DNA from: RGIG8368 sp045540275
Lineage (GTDB): Bacteria > Verrucomicrobiota > Kiritimatiellia > RFP12 > UBA1067
Assembly: GCA_045540275.1 (NCBI GenBank)
Contig: JAZQGX010000166.1
Coordinates: forward strand, 1-51,569
Reading direction: 5' to 3'
DNA: 51,569 bases
This document shows, one piece after another, positions 8,169-17,299 of the stretch. The stretch's first letter is position 1. Each line of letters opens with the position of its first letter. Position numbers and translations under genes: made by a program. Under the pieces are notes generated by a model. The model was not told where the DNA came from, ran no database searches, and saw only the letters and a program-made list of their open reading frames with translations.

Positions 8169-9056
8169 CTATTTCAAAATATAACCAATTCCGAATGAAA
8201 TCGCTGCCACAGTTGTGGAAATCAACGCCATTTCAGAAAAACCGCGCCTGAACGAGGTATCTCTAGCGACACTCAAATAAAAGTTGAAGAATGCGATAAT
8301 TCCCAGTGCAGCGGCAATCATACACCCTAGGGCACCCCTAACATCGGAAAAAATCAGATATGGAGCAATCAACAGCACTACCGTGCAAACATAAGCAATT
8401 CCAGTATAAAACGCAGCGCGTCCCGCTCCGGCAGAACCATCGCCGGCATTTTCTCCCGACTTATTTGCATGGGCATCAGCTCGAGCCGATAAAAAGGCGG
8501 AGGCCGCCATGGACATCGCAGCCGCCAAACCGGTTATCAAGCCGGTGGTAGCTATTTTTCGAGGTTCACCCAATGCGAAGGTAAATCCTGCCAACGCACC
8601 AGTCAACTCCACTAGAGCGTCGTTCAAACCAAGAACAATTGCTCCCATGTTATCTAGCATGCCGTCATTCAAAATTTCTATGAGCTCGTCTTCGTGGCGA
8701 TCTTCGTCAGCTGCAATTGCCGCAAGCTGCGGATACGACGCCAACAGTTGGTTGTACGTTTTGCTTGCCTTGTCTTCACCGCGCTCCATCAGCTTCAGCG
8801 AAAAAGTCAACCCCAAGATGCGGGCTGAGGCAACAGCACGGAACACTTTAAACTTGTTAGCGGAGGCGGTAGTATTCAATATTTCGGCAATCACCTCCGC
8901 ATGCGCAGACTCTTCCCGCGCAATTCGGTTCAGAATGTCTTTGTTGTGGGGATTTTTCTGCAAGCGGGCAAGCTGTGCATAAACCTCCGCCTCAGTCAAC
9001 TCATTGATTAGCTGCATTTTGAGAATATCAAACTCTGAGGCCGTTATCTGTTTCAT
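8169..9056 (-). CDS. mbfA: MbfA-like ferritin-domain / VIT1-CCC1 membrane iron transporter
   Basis: 295 residues in two parts. Residues 1-130 form a ferritin/rubrerythrin-like helical domain with iron ligands in the ExxH patterns of REESAHAEV and DEDRHEDEL. Residues about 135-295 form a VIT1/CCC1-type membrane domain (VLGLNDALVELTGALAGFTF, then several hydrophobic helices). This is the architecture of MbfA, an inner-membrane iron exporter in alphaproteobacteria that protects against iron and peroxide stress. The start ATG has AGGA 9 nt upstream. Expression probably responds to metal or redox state: a perfect inverted repeat sits on the -10 of the proximal promoter. Manganese as the substrate is possible. 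Confidence 0.88.
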   Translation of the reverse strand: MKQITASEFDILKMQLINELTEAEVYAQLARLQKNPHNKDILNRIAREESAHAEVIAEILNTTASANKFKVFRAVASARILGLTFSLKLMERGEDKASKTYNQLLASYPQLAAIAADEDRHEDELIEILNDGMLDNMGAIVLGLNDALVELTGALAGFTFALGEPRKIATTGLITGLAAAMSMAASAFLSARADAHANKSGENAGDGSAGAGRAAFYTGIAYVCTVVLLIAPYLIFSDVRGALGCMIAAALGIIAFFNFYLSVARDTSFRRGFSEMALISTTVAAISFGIGYILK

Positions 9057-9082
9057 TTCATATTATCCTGATAAAAATTTCG

Positions 9083-9097
9083 TGCTAAATATTAGCA
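9083..9097. promoter_or_regulatory. Candidate operator: 15-bp inverted repeat over the mbfA -10
   Basis: TGCTAA-ATA-TTAGCA is a perfect 6-bp inverted repeat with a 3-nt spacer, 26 nt upstream of the mbfA ATG. It covers the -10 hexamer of the proximal promoter, the position expected for a repressor. The cognate regulator is not in the window. Confidence 0.5.
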
Positions 9098-9117
9098 AAC
9101 GTGCTCCGCCCCGTCAA
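9089..9117 (-). promoter_or_regulatory. mbfA proximal promoter P1
   Basis: On the minus strand TTGACG (9117-9112), a 17-nt spacer and TAATAT (9094-9089) preceded by TGC. The predicted start is near 9082, leaving a leader of about 25 nt with the AGGA site. Confidence 0.55.
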
Positions 9118-9214
9118 ATATGCATATTTTTAGTGAAAAGCACATTTTCATAACAATCTCATAGGCTATTATGACGCTTGATAAGCTAAACCATCAAAAC
9201 ATCAATTGGAAAAT

Positions 9215-9243
9215 ATTATAGCAAAATCACAATAAGACCTCAA
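9215..9243 (-). promoter_or_regulatory. mbfA distal promoter P2
   Basis: On the minus strand TTGAGG (9243-9238), a 17-nt spacer and a perfect TATAAT (9220-9215) inside TTTTGCTATAAT. No ORF follows before mbfA, so transcripts would carry a leader of about 150 nt. Confidence 0.55.
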
Positions 9244-9361
9244 CACAAGAGTTACGGCGGCGAACCCCCAGACAAGCACCCCCCAAAAAAAATTACTTGC
9301 GGTTTTCTGGGGTTTATATTACACGGTAATAAAGAGAAATTCACATAATAGCGCTTAAAGA

Positions 9362-9438
9362 TGGTCGGAGAGATGGGATTTGAACCCATGACCTTTTGGT
9401 CCCGAACCAAACGCGCTACCAGACTGCGCTACTCTCCG
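9362..9438 (-). tRNA. tRNA-Pro (anticodon CGG)
   Basis: A 77-nt cloverleaf including an encoded CCA. The acceptor stem pairs CGGAGAG with CTCTCCG. The anticodon loop TTCGGGA, between TTTGG and CCAAA, gives CGG. GGTTCAAAT is present in the T arm. Confidence 0.95.
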
Positions 9439-9443
9439 ACAAA

Positions 9444-9460
9444 TGCCATATTGCATGGCA
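9444..9460. repeat. Inverted repeat between tRNA-Pro and the EEP gene
   Basis: TGCCAT-ATTGC-ATGGCA, 6-bp arms with a 5-nt spacer, lying 6 nt upstream of tRNA-Pro and overlapping the -35 of the divergent promoter. It may be an operator or a chance repeat. Confidence 0.3.
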
Positions 9461-9479
9461 ACTAAACTTTTGCTATGAT
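9451..9479 (+). promoter_or_regulatory. Promoter of the EEP-family gene
   Basis: TTGCAT (9451-9456), a 17-nt spacer and TATGAT (9474-9479) preceded by TGC, an extended -10. The predicted start is near 9486, 20 nt before the likely ATG. Confidence 0.5.
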
Positions 9480-9507
9480 AGCATTTTAAAAAGGAATGTC
9501 AAGAATT

Positions 9508-10569
9508 ATGAGAACTAAAATATCAATATCAGATTTTGCAACTGTTTTTTGCGTAATTACGCTCGGTATCCTACCGTTGAAAGCCGATATTGCAAATGAT
9601 GGATCGGCCGTTGATGAACTTACCGTTTGCAGCTGGAATGTCGAAAATCTTTTCGATACGGTCGACGATCCCCACAATGAAGGCGACGATCCCTACACTC
9701 CTCGTGGATGGCGGCGTTGGTCGGAAAACCGCTACCGAATGAAACTTGATCATTTGGCCGAGTTGATTGCGGCGATGAAACCCGACATCCTCTGCATGCA
9801 GGAAGTTGAAAATCGGCAGGTGCTGCTTGATTTGACCAATGTGCTGAAGCAGAAATACAAACTCGACTATCCCGGCATCGTCCACAAGGACAGTACCGAT
9901 TTCCGCGGAATCGATGTGGCGATAATCGCCACACGACCGGCGAAAAAAATGGAATGGATTTCCCCAGACGTCGGAATGCGCGATACCGTTATAGCCACCT
10001 TCTCTTACGGTGATGCCGATCTGACCGTTTTTGCCAACCATTGGAAATCAAAACTGGGCAATCACGAAGAGAGTCTTGCTAAGCGTGATGCACAAGCAAA
10101 TTGCATCAGAAAAAAACTCGACCGGCTTCTTGCGGCCGACACCAATACGGCGATTATCGTTACCGGCGACTTCAACGACGACCCTCCGTCAAAACCGATG
10201 ATGGAAAGCGCCCTTCTGCTCACCAATCGGACCGATGTGCTAACTTGCAAAGGAAGCAAGGCGCTTTTCAATCTTGCCGCCACGCTGCCAGCCACCGAAA
10301 AAGGATCCTATTACTACGGCCCGGCGGACAAATGGGATATGCTCGATTCGATGTCAGTCACCGCCGGCATGCTAAAGGAGAGAGCAAGCTCGCCATGGAT
10401 TGCCGAGGAGAAGAGCTACCGCATATTCAGATATCCCAAACACGTTGATCGGTACGGCCAGCCGGCCCCCTTCCGGCGCATCCGCAACCGGAAAGTCGGT
10501 GACATCTATGCCACCGGCTTTTCAGACCACTTCCCTATTATGCTAAAGCTGAAACGCGCCAAACGTTAG
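9508..10569 (+). CDS. Exported endonuclease/exonuclease/phosphatase (EEP) family protein
   Basis: 353 residues. An N-terminal hydrophobic stretch ending near PLKADI looks like a signal peptide. The EEP fold is clear: SWNVENLFD, MQEVENR (metal-binding glutamate), VANHWKSK-type NHW, TGDFNDDP and the C-terminal SDHFPI with the catalytic histidine. The family cleaves phosphodiesters in DNA, RNA, lipids or inositol phosphates using Mg2+; export suggests an extracytoplasmic nuclease or phosphodiesterase. Start: the ATG at 9508 is preferred because AAGGA at 9491-9495 abuts the alternative ATG at 9496 and cannot serve it. It is transcribed alone and converges with the DUF3857 gene 16 nt downstream. 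Confidence 0.83.
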   Translation: MRTKISISDFATVFCVITLGILPLKADIANDGSAVDELTVCSWNVENLFDTVDDPHNEGDDPYTPRGWRRWSENRYRMKLDHLAELIAAMKPDILCMQEVENRQVLLDLTNVLKQKYKLDYPGIVHKDSTDFRGIDVAIIATRPAKKMEWISPDVGMRDTVIATFSYGDADLTVFANHWKSKLGNHEESLAKRDAQANCIRKKLDRLLAADTNTAIIVTGDFNDDPPSKPMMESALLLTNRTDVLTCKGSKALFNLAATLPATEKGSYYYGPADKWDMLDSMSVTAGMLKERASSPWIAEEKSYRIFRYPKHVDRYGQPAPFRRIRNRKVGDIYATGFSDHFPIMLKLKRAKR

Positions 10570-10585
10570 GTCGGCGTTTCCAGAT

Positions 10586-13500
10586 CTATTCAACTACGAT
10601 CATCGATGAAGCCGCATGTCTGATGCGACGGTTGTATTCAAGCAACGTCGGATAAAGTTCCGGGGCTACTTCACCGCTGAGATGGAGATTGTTCCTGGTC
10701 GCATTCAGCACCAGACGTCCTTTCTCGTCTTTTGAACGGTCGATTTTGATTTCAACCCGCCCCAGATTGCCAGGTAGCGTCCAGTAGACCGACTTTGGGA
10801 CCATCGACCACAGGCTGTATCCATCGGGGAAAATGATTTTCGCATGGATGCTGCTAGGGGTCGATTTAGCGAAAAACATCGGGTTTTCGCGAGCGTCATC
10901 GCCCAATGAGAAAACCGCATGGGTCAATCGCGTGGGCAGTTTCAGATGCATTCTTGAATTTTGGATCAATGCATAATCCCTTACCCGAGCCTTGTACCGC
11001 ATTACGGCGGGATATGAGACGGTATCGGTATGAAGCTCTCCGACAGGTTCCGCTCCATTTCCCCAGCTACCGACGATTTCGAGGAGCTGCCGACGCTTGA
11101 TTTCGGGCAGCATTTCGTTGTACTGCTTGCGGAAATTGCCGACCGACACACCGTAGATACGCTTCTCGAATGTAATTTCGGCCGTACCGTCCTTGTCTAG
11201 CTCGACAAGATAATCAAACTCGACCCGATCTTTTTTTCCTTCGGCGACGTTGATATTCGAGATCGTACCGTCTCGCGAAAGCACGTATGCCTGATCATTG
11301 CAGGAAGTACCCGGTTCGTTAAATCTGGTTCCTTCGTTCAAATAGACAAATTCGTCTCCAAATTTCGCACGAACCAGAGGAATGAAGAAATAGTCAAGCT
11401 GCGGAAACAGGCGGCTGGCGGCTTCTGCATCTTCACAACCTGAATCATCATGGGATGCCAGCAGAATTTCACAATCGATATCAAGGGACTTGAGCATCGC
11501 GCTCAGCAATATCGCCCGGTCTGCGGAGTTTCCGTATTTGTCGGCAAGCGTCCGGTCGGCGGTTGACAGCGCGGAAAGCGGAAGATTGATAAACGATGTT
11601 CCTCCGGAGCGAACGATACGGATGATCTCGCGGGAGACAGCGAGCGCCATCTCTCTTTTATCCGTCATGTTTTTTGTCAGCTCTCTGGCAAAGCGGGCGG
11701 CATTTTCGCATTTGGACGCTCTCTCTTCAAACGCCTTAAAAATCTTCTCGGCATTTGTTTTCCAGTTGCCGGAGCTCAGATATACGGTCGGTTGGAAGTG
11801 ATACCACGCCGGAAGTTTTGATTCCTGCTTTACCTTTCTGGATTTGACGCTCGTCCAATCGAGTAATGTCATTGAACCGTTGGTCCGGCAGGAGAATGCG
11901 ATGTTCTCTCCGTTGAAAAGTCGGTATTTCAAATCCATCGAAGACGGATAGCTTACCACAAACGAGGAATTGCTCATCGGCAAAAAGCTGGCGAAGGAGT
12001 TTATTCTTGAAACAAATAGGTGGTTGCGGAACTTCTTGCGGTATCTCAAATCGATCACACTGCCGACTTCTACCGCGGGCAGATTCACCACCATCAGCTT
12101 TTCCGCGGGATAACGCGGAGCGGCGCGAACCCATTGCGCATCCATCGCGTGGATTTCATTGGTGCTGGCGCAAACAACCTTGCCGTTGAGATTCGATACG
12201 GTGGCCGAAATCAGCTCCAGCTCCTGCCATGCCGGATTCCAGCTGAGTTTTATCTCGGACGAATTTTTGATTCCTGCATAGGTGAGAATACGCTTGCGCA
12301 GACCGATTATCTCTTCCCATTCCGAATCTGACTTGATATTGAGAATATTGCTGTCCTCCAAAATCTCGACATCGACCCTGTCGGAATCCGATCTCGGCGC
12401 GAACAACACGCAGGTCTTGTCATATTTATCGATTTTTTGCAGCTGGCGCTTCATTTCAACATATTCGGAAGGTGAAAACTCGACGCTCTTGACCTTGTAG
12501 GTGCGCCGCGCTATCAAGGCGTTGCCGTTGTCCTGAAACTGAAGCTGGTATTCAATGTTCGCCGCATCGCTGGCAACATCGGCGGGCAAACCGTCATTCT
12601 TTCCCAGCGCCTCGTTTTTCATGATAACGATGAATTCCTCGGTACCGCACGCGATCTCGGTCATTAGCGGATATTTGCGTGTTTTCAGACCGGTGTCGCC
12701 AATTACGAAATTGGCATATCCGATGACTTTGGTGAACCATGGCATCTGCAAAGTATCGACCGATTCACCGCGAACGGGGAAATCTTCTACATAATAATCG
12801 AGTTCAACTTTCAGCGGCTCGTCCGTATTTTGCAAATCCTCGGGCTGAATTTCCATCGCCAGCAGTTTTGCTCCCGGGCAGCAGCGCTTCACCAGGCCCT
12901 CGAAGAACGAACGCCGCTTTTCCGGTGTCTGCTTGAGCAGATGACCGCGATAGGCATTATCGTTGATTCCTTTAAATGAAATGCTGGTGTTGAATCTGGC
13001 ATTGCCCGAGGCATCGAGTTCACCGCGGGTGAGCACATCAAGCATCTGTTTGTCCACCGGATAGACCGGCGAGACTTTCAGATTCTCGCCCTTGGGACTT
13101 GCCACCAGATAAGAGCAGTTGCCCAAATAGGCCGGCATCAAATCCTTGGTGTTTTCATTGGTGCAATCCATCAGCATGTAATTGCCGTTCTTCTCGCGAA
13201 CCGCGGTTATGGCGTGGTTGAATGCGATCGAAGGCACCTCGGGATCGCGCTTGGGGCCTACCATGATCAAAACCGGGTAGGCGTCGAATCCCGCAAGACG
13301 CAGCATTGCCGTCAGCAGCGCCGCCTTGTCGCGGCAGACACCGTAGCGGTTGTTGAAGGTCACGCTTACCGGATGGGGTTCAAAACCCGGAGCGACATCC
13401 TCCGTGGTAACCCCCATGTAGCGGATCTTTTGCGAAACAAAGGCGAATATCGCTCGAATTTTTTCGATGTCGGTTTCAGCATCGGCAATCAACTCGCTCG

Positions 13501-14395
13501 TCTTTTCCCGCATCTCGTCGGTAACATCGGCGAGCGGTTTTTCGCAAAGTTTCGCATACCAGCGGGAGACGGTCTCCCAATCCGGCAGCGTGCTGACCAG
13601 CACGCGCTGCACCACGGTGTAAGCGTCCGGCATTGAAGGTTCGGAGAAATAGCGCGGCACATTGTTGATCTTCCACACGTGATCTACACCGCCGTCGGCG
13701 CGCTTCGACGAAGCGTAGCTGATGGTGTTGGTAATCTCGGCCCGCAGAACCCGGTTAACCAGCGGCAGTTTCTCGGGGGCGCTGACCATATAGGTCGTTT
13801 TGATGATAGGACAGGTTGATTCGAAGGTGGTGTAATCGCTCCACTGGTTGGGCATTCTGGTCTTGGTATCCGACTGGCGGATGCGCAGATGCCGAATATC
13901 GCCAATCTCGACATTCGGGATCGAAAGTGTGATATACTTGCTGTTCTTGTCGTAGATGTTCGCCCCCATCTGTCCGGTATCGATGGTGGTGCGACTGTTG
14001 GCCTTGACGTCGACCGGCACCACCCGTCCGTCCTTCTTGATGATTTCAGCACATTCGATTTCAGCGCTTCCGTATGAAGCGCTGTACCAGACCGATACGG
14101 TTGAAAGGCGCCGCCTTCCCGACTCGGTCAATGCGACGATGTACTCGTCGTCGACGGTTGCGTCCGTACCGTCGGTGTTATATTTGCTGGACACGAGGTT
14201 GTCGATGATTGCATAGTCGGCATCGGGATATTTTTCCGAGGTGATGTCTTTGGCAAGAGCAAGCACCTCTTCGAGTTTGGGATACGGCAACTTTCCCGCC
14301 GAAGCGGGAAGCACGAACGCCAATGAAATCACAGCGATTGCAACACCTGCAGCACTGAAGCCGAACACACCTGTTTTAAATTGATTCTTTTTCAT
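10586..14395 (-). CDS. Tandem DUF3857-transglutaminase-like exported protein, second module catalytically dead
   Basis: 1269 residues with a signal peptide (cleavage near ASAG, residue 33). The first half is a DUF3857 domain (about 60-240) followed by a transglutaminase-like domain (about 300-415) with the Cys-His-Asp triad at about C354 (YGVCRDKAALL), H394 (FNHAITAV) and D410 (LMDCTNE). The second half repeats the plan at lower similarity: at the matching place YGNSADRAILLSAML has Ser for Cys near residue 957, and the His and Asp are also replaced. Family members are periplasmic or surface proteins of uncertain role. GGGAG lies 6 nt upstream of the ATG, inside the end of the decarboxylase gene (20-nt overlap), implying coupled translation. 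It is the last gene of the operon. Confidence 0.82.
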   Translation of the reverse strand: MKKNQFKTGVFGFSAAGVAIAVISLAFVLPASAGKLPYPKLEEVLALAKDITSEKYPDADYAIIDNLVSSKYNTDGTDATVDDEYIVALTESGRRRLSTVSVWYSASYGSAEIECAEIIKKDGRVVPVDVKANSRTTIDTGQMGANIYDKNSKYITLSIPNVEIGDIRHLRIRQSDTKTRMPNQWSDYTTFESTCPIIKTTYMVSAPEKLPLVNRVLRAEITNTISYASSKRADGGVDHVWKINNVPRYFSEPSMPDAYTVVQRVLVSTLPDWETVSRWYAKLCEKPLADVTDEMREKTSELIADAETDIEKIRAIFAFVSQKIRYMGVTTEDVAPGFEPHPVSVTFNNRYGVCRDKAALLTAMLRLAGFDAYPVLIMVGPKRDPEVPSIAFNHAITAVREKNGNYMLMDCTNENTKDLMPAYLGNCSYLVASPKGENLKVSPVYPVDKQMLDVLTRGELDASGNARFNTSISFKGINDNAYRGHLLKQTPEKRRSFFEGLVKRCCPGAKLLAMEIQPEDLQNTDEPLKVELDYYVEDFPVRGESVDTLQMPWFTKVIGYANFVIGDTGLKTRKYPLMTEIACGTEEFIVIMKNEALGKNDGLPADVASDAANIEYQLQFQDNGNALIARRTYKVKSVEFSPSEYVEMKRQLQKIDKYDKTCVLFAPRSDSDRVDVEILEDSNILNIKSDSEWEEIIGLRKRILTYAGIKNSSEIKLSWNPAWQELELISATVSNLNGKVVCASTNEIHAMDAQWVRAAPRYPAEKLMVVNLPAVEVGSVIDLRYRKKFRNHLFVSRINSFASFLPMSNSSFVVSYPSSMDLKYRLFNGENIAFSCRTNGSMTLLDWTSVKSRKVKQESKLPAWYHFQPTVYLSSGNWKTNAEKIFKAFEERASKCENAARFARELTKNMTDKREMALAVSREIIRIVRSGGTSFINLPLSALSTADRTLADKYGNSADRAILLSAMLKSLDIDCEILLASHDDSGCEDAEAASRLFPQLDYFFIPLVRAKFGDEFVYLNEGTRFNEPGTSCNDQAYVLSRDGTISNINVAEGKKDRVEFDYLVELDKDGTAEITFEKRIYGVSVGNFRKQYNEMLPEIKRRQLLEIVGSWGNGAEPVGELHTDTVSYPAVMRYKARVRDYALIQNSRMHLKLPTRLTHAVFSLGDDARENPMFFAKSTPSSIHAKIIFPDGYSLWSMVPKSVYWTLPGNLGRVEIKIDRSKDEKGRLVLNATRNNLHLSGEVAPELYPTLLEYNRRIRHAASSMIVVE

Positions 14396-16583
14396 CGTCT
14401 TCTCCCATCAACCACTGAACGCGATGCTCCTCATCGCGATTCAAAACTTCTACATAAATCTTTTTTCCCCTGACGAAAAGTCCGTGGACCGCATCCGCAC
14501 CGTTTTGACCGACCGTCGTCCGCACCAGTTCAATCATCGCCCGGGTTATGGGCAGGCCGGGCAGAAAAACGGGAATGCCGGGAGGATACGGCACAAGCAG
14601 CTGCGAACAGATTCTTCCCTCGCTCTCTTCCAATGCTACCAACTCTCCGTCGCAGAGCGCAGCATCGCGCGGAAGTACCACGGGTTGGACGTCGACAGCC
14701 CGGGTGATGACTCCGCACTCCAAACGGTTTTCCGGAAGCCCTATCGTCTCCGGCAACTGGCGGCAAACCCGGTAGAGATATTCGAAATGCTCCTCAACGG
14801 TGCCGACGGTAACCAGAAAGAGAACTGTAACCGGAGTACTCTTTTCCCATTGAATGTGACAATTGCGAAGCGCCGCGGTAAATCGCGAACAGCAGTCGGC
14901 GTTTTTGAAGCATAATATCATTTTGAGCGGATCTTGCAGATATCCGTCCGCCTCCCATGACCCCTTCCCGGCAATCGTCTGCAATCCGGCAAAGCACTCC
15001 TCTTCGCGCCGGCCGCACAGAAGCGCAACCTTTTTTTTGAAGGCCGCCACCCAATGCAGCCGCTCTTCGATTATGCGCAGCCCCTCAAGGCGCATCTGCA
15101 CGCCGGCGATGTCAAGCGTAGCCAGCATCGGATAATGCGGCGAAGTCGAATGCCAGTAGCGTATCACCTCGTGAAAATCGTGAGAAAATTTCTCCCAGCT
15201 TCCGCGTCCGTGCAAAGCAAAACGTTTTCGCAGCCAGCGGAAGCGGCTGTTGCCATCCTCTTCAAGCAATTTTCTGAAAAGAGTTGAAACATGAATCATC
15301 GACGCTTGAGAAAATGCGGCCAACGCCTTGTGGGTGGATTGAACGGCGAAGTGGGCGCCGGCGATTTCGTTAACGGCATTGTATCTGTGCTGCGTCCCGG
15401 TTGCGGTGGCAGAGGTGTAGAACGGATGGAAATTGAGATATGGAGCCCAGGCTTCGTCCGCGTAGAAAAGAACTCCGGCCTTCTCACACATCTGCCCGAT
15501 TTCCCATACCGGATAGAGAATTCCCTCGTAGGTGCAGGTCGTCAGAATCAGCATCCTTGGCGATTCCCGAGAAGGAACGGTCCGTTCAAGTTCTTCGCGC
15601 AGACGTCCGATCGACACCGGCCCCCACACCCCGAGACGATGGTTGTAGTTGGACGGCAGGTAGCGCGGAACGGCACCGGCCATCACCACCGCGTGATGCA
15701 CGGATTTGTGGCAGTTGCGGTCGAGAAGCACCGTCTCGCCTGGACGCAACAGCGTCATCAGCAGCGCCTTGTTCGAGGTGCTGGTGCCGTTAGTGACGAA
15801 CGAGGATTGTGCCGTACCGAACACCTCCGACGCGAAACGCTGCGCTTCGGACAGCGGGGTGTGCCCTTCTGGAGTAGAAAGATCGCCCAGACTTTCGACG
15901 GAAACGGACAAATCGGTTCTGAAAATCAGCGGACCGAATGCGTCGTGAAACCCGTGAAGAAAATGAGAATGCTCAAACGCATTGCCTGAATTGTGGCCCG
16001 GCGTATGCCAATTGGTTCCGGCGCGGGTTCGGACATAGTGTCTGAGCTGCGTCCAGAATCGCGGCATCCAGAACGATTTGAACAGATGGATAAGCCGTTC
16101 GCGGTGAAGATACGGTTCAAAAAACACCGTCGCATCTTTAAGCGTCCATCGGCGCGTCGGCAAAACTGGTTTTTGATGTCCGGGAATGGTGAGAACAACC
16201 TTGGGGATAGCAGGAAAATAAATACGTAGCCAATTGGCGAGTGTCTCACCATTCAACATAGCACGATCCGGTGGTTTTTCATCTCCGGCGCGGGAATTCC
16301 GCGTCCGTACCAGATCGTCAATGAGAAACAGACAGCAGTTTTTAGCGACATTGGAAAGGAAATGCCGATCGTTGCTGACTCCGAAAAGGACCTCGTCCAA
16401 CTCCTCCGGAGAGGATACCGTAACCAATCGCAGCAACGGATAATCAAGCGGTTCGGACTCGGAAAAAGTTTCCCGGCAAAAGTCATGAAAAGCCTCGGTC
16501 AAACCGTATTCCATCTCCTGCAGCCGGCGTTTGTCATCCGCGCTGGGAATATGCAGATATACGACTGTCAGCGTTTGAATCAT
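14376..16583 (-). CDS. Orn/Lys/Arg decarboxylase (group III, PLP)
   Basis: 735 residues with the three-part plan of bacterial basic amino acid decarboxylases: an N-terminal response-regulator-like wing (1-150), the PLP core (HTPGHNSG, SSFVTNGTSTSNKALL, ADEAW with D376, STHKALAAFSQ with PLP lysine about K419) and a C-terminal domain from about 590. Such enzymes decarboxylate arginine, lysine or ornithine to agmatine, cadaverine or putrescine; the substrate is not decided by these motifs. ATG overlaps the stop of the upstream ResB-like gene (ATGA). Sitting with a lysine-aminomutase-like gene, it may belong to basic amino acid or polyamine metabolism rather than acid resistance, since no antiporter is nearby. 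Confidence 0.9.
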   Translation of the reverse strand: MIQTLTVVYLHIPSADDKRRLQEMEYGLTEAFHDFCRETFSESEPLDYPLLRLVTVSSPEELDEVLFGVSNDRHFLSNVAKNCCLFLIDDLVRTRNSRAGDEKPPDRAMLNGETLANWLRIYFPAIPKVVLTIPGHQKPVLPTRRWTLKDATVFFEPYLHRERLIHLFKSFWMPRFWTQLRHYVRTRAGTNWHTPGHNSGNAFEHSHFLHGFHDAFGPLIFRTDLSVSVESLGDLSTPEGHTPLSEAQRFASEVFGTAQSSFVTNGTSTSNKALLMTLLRPGETVLLDRNCHKSVHHAVVMAGAVPRYLPSNYNHRLGVWGPVSIGRLREELERTVPSRESPRMLILTTCTYEGILYPVWEIGQMCEKAGVLFYADEAWAPYLNFHPFYTSATATGTQHRYNAVNEIAGAHFAVQSTHKALAAFSQASMIHVSTLFRKLLEEDGNSRFRWLRKRFALHGRGSWEKFSHDFHEVIRYWHSTSPHYPMLATLDIAGVQMRLEGLRIIEERLHWVAAFKKKVALLCGRREEECFAGLQTIAGKGSWEADGYLQDPLKMILCFKNADCCSRFTAALRNCHIQWEKSTPVTVLFLVTVGTVEEHFEYLYRVCRQLPETIGLPENRLECGVITRAVDVQPVVLPRDAALCDGELVALEESEGRICSQLLVPYPPGIPVFLPGLPITRAMIELVRTTVGQNGADAVHGLFVRGKKIYVEVLNRDEEHRVQWLMGEDDEKESI

Positions 16584-17293
16584 GCTTTAACCGCCTCTGC
16601 CGGTTGTGAGTTGCGTCTGAAGACTGAAAAGGCGTAAAACACCGGCCCCAGTCCCAATAGGCAATATCCGGAAAGAATCACCGACCATGCCCTGGGCCTT
16701 GAAAACTTCAGAAAGGTGCAGACTTTGCCGGTGGCGGGATTTCTCCCCCAGCTGTCCTGATATATCCAGTAACCAGCAATCCTCGCCGGGTTGTTCACGG
16801 TTACATCGACCCAGCGCTCCGGCTTTCCCGGCTCGAGAACCGCAATCCGGCTGTGGTATTGACGTATCGCGTTGACATGGGCATATCGTTTGACGAAAAA
16901 CTTTTCCAGTCTAATTTCAAACGGGATTCTGCGCACTGTACCGGAGGCGTCGGACACTTCCGAGGAACAATCTCCGTCTTCAAGCCGCATCACCCCCATC
17001 GGGTACCGCACATCTGGCGGCAGAATGCGAGCGACCAAATGTCCGACCAGTATCAATGCGCAGGCGGTATGCATAACGAAAGAATGAATGCAGCGAGCTT
17101 TGGCCGACCGTATCGCAAGCACGATCATCCACAGTGCAACCGTCGCAAGTGCCGCTTTGGAGACGGCGGTGTCCATAATCGCCGAGGCTCTATCCGATCC
17201 CGGAAAGGCAAGCATAACCGAAAATGCCGCCATAACCAGACATCCTGCAACCGCTGCTACGAGAGAAAATGGCGATATCGATTTTATTTTCAT
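16580..17293 (-). CDS. Short ResB-like membrane protein (cytochrome c biogenesis family)
   Basis: A 237-residue membrane protein with about three hydrophobic segments before residue 105 (starting FSLVAAVAGCLVMAAFSVML), a periplasmic-type segment, VNNPARIAGYWIYQDSWG, which is the conserved ResB signature, and a final membrane helix. Full ResB proteins form the CcsBA/ResBC haem-handling complex with CcsA/ResC, but no ccsA is adjacent and this protein is shorter than usual. A histidine in the third helix (LILVGHLVAR) could ligate haem. ATG at 17293 with AGG 5 nt upstream is chosen over GTG at 17299. Its role may be cytochrome c maturation or another haem or quinone task. Confidence 0.72.
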   Translation of the reverse strand: MKIKSISPFSLVAAVAGCLVMAAFSVMLAFPGSDRASAIMDTAVSKAALATVALWMIVLAIRSAKARCIHSFVMHTACALILVGHLVARILPPDVRYPMGVMRLEDGDCSSEVSDASGTVRRIPFEIRLEKFFVKRYAHVNAIRQYHSRIAVLEPGKPERWVDVTVNNPARIAGYWIYQDSWGRNPATGKVCTFLKFSRPRAWSVILSGYCLLGLGPVFYAFSVFRRNSQPAEAVKA

Positions 17294-17299
17294 TCGCAC

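Larger units (their letters stand above)
9057..9361. other. Gene-free region between mbfA and tRNA-Pro
   Basis: 305 bp without a convincing gene. It holds the two mbfA promoters and the operator-like repeat listed separately. Between 9270 and 9360 there is a run of C and A followed by a possible 10-bp stem (minus strand CCCC...GGGG with A/T arms), a weak candidate for the 3' end of the tRNA-Pro transcript; it is not a standard hairpin-plus-T-run. Confidence 0.5.

Noticed and set aside
10560..10585. Hairpin AAACG/CGTTT between the EEP and DUF3857 genes as a terminator
   Set aside because: Only 5 bp, with no T run on either strand, and it spans the stop codon.
15291..15989. A 232-codon plus-strand frame
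   Set aside because: Antisense shadow of the Orn/Lys/Arg decarboxylase.
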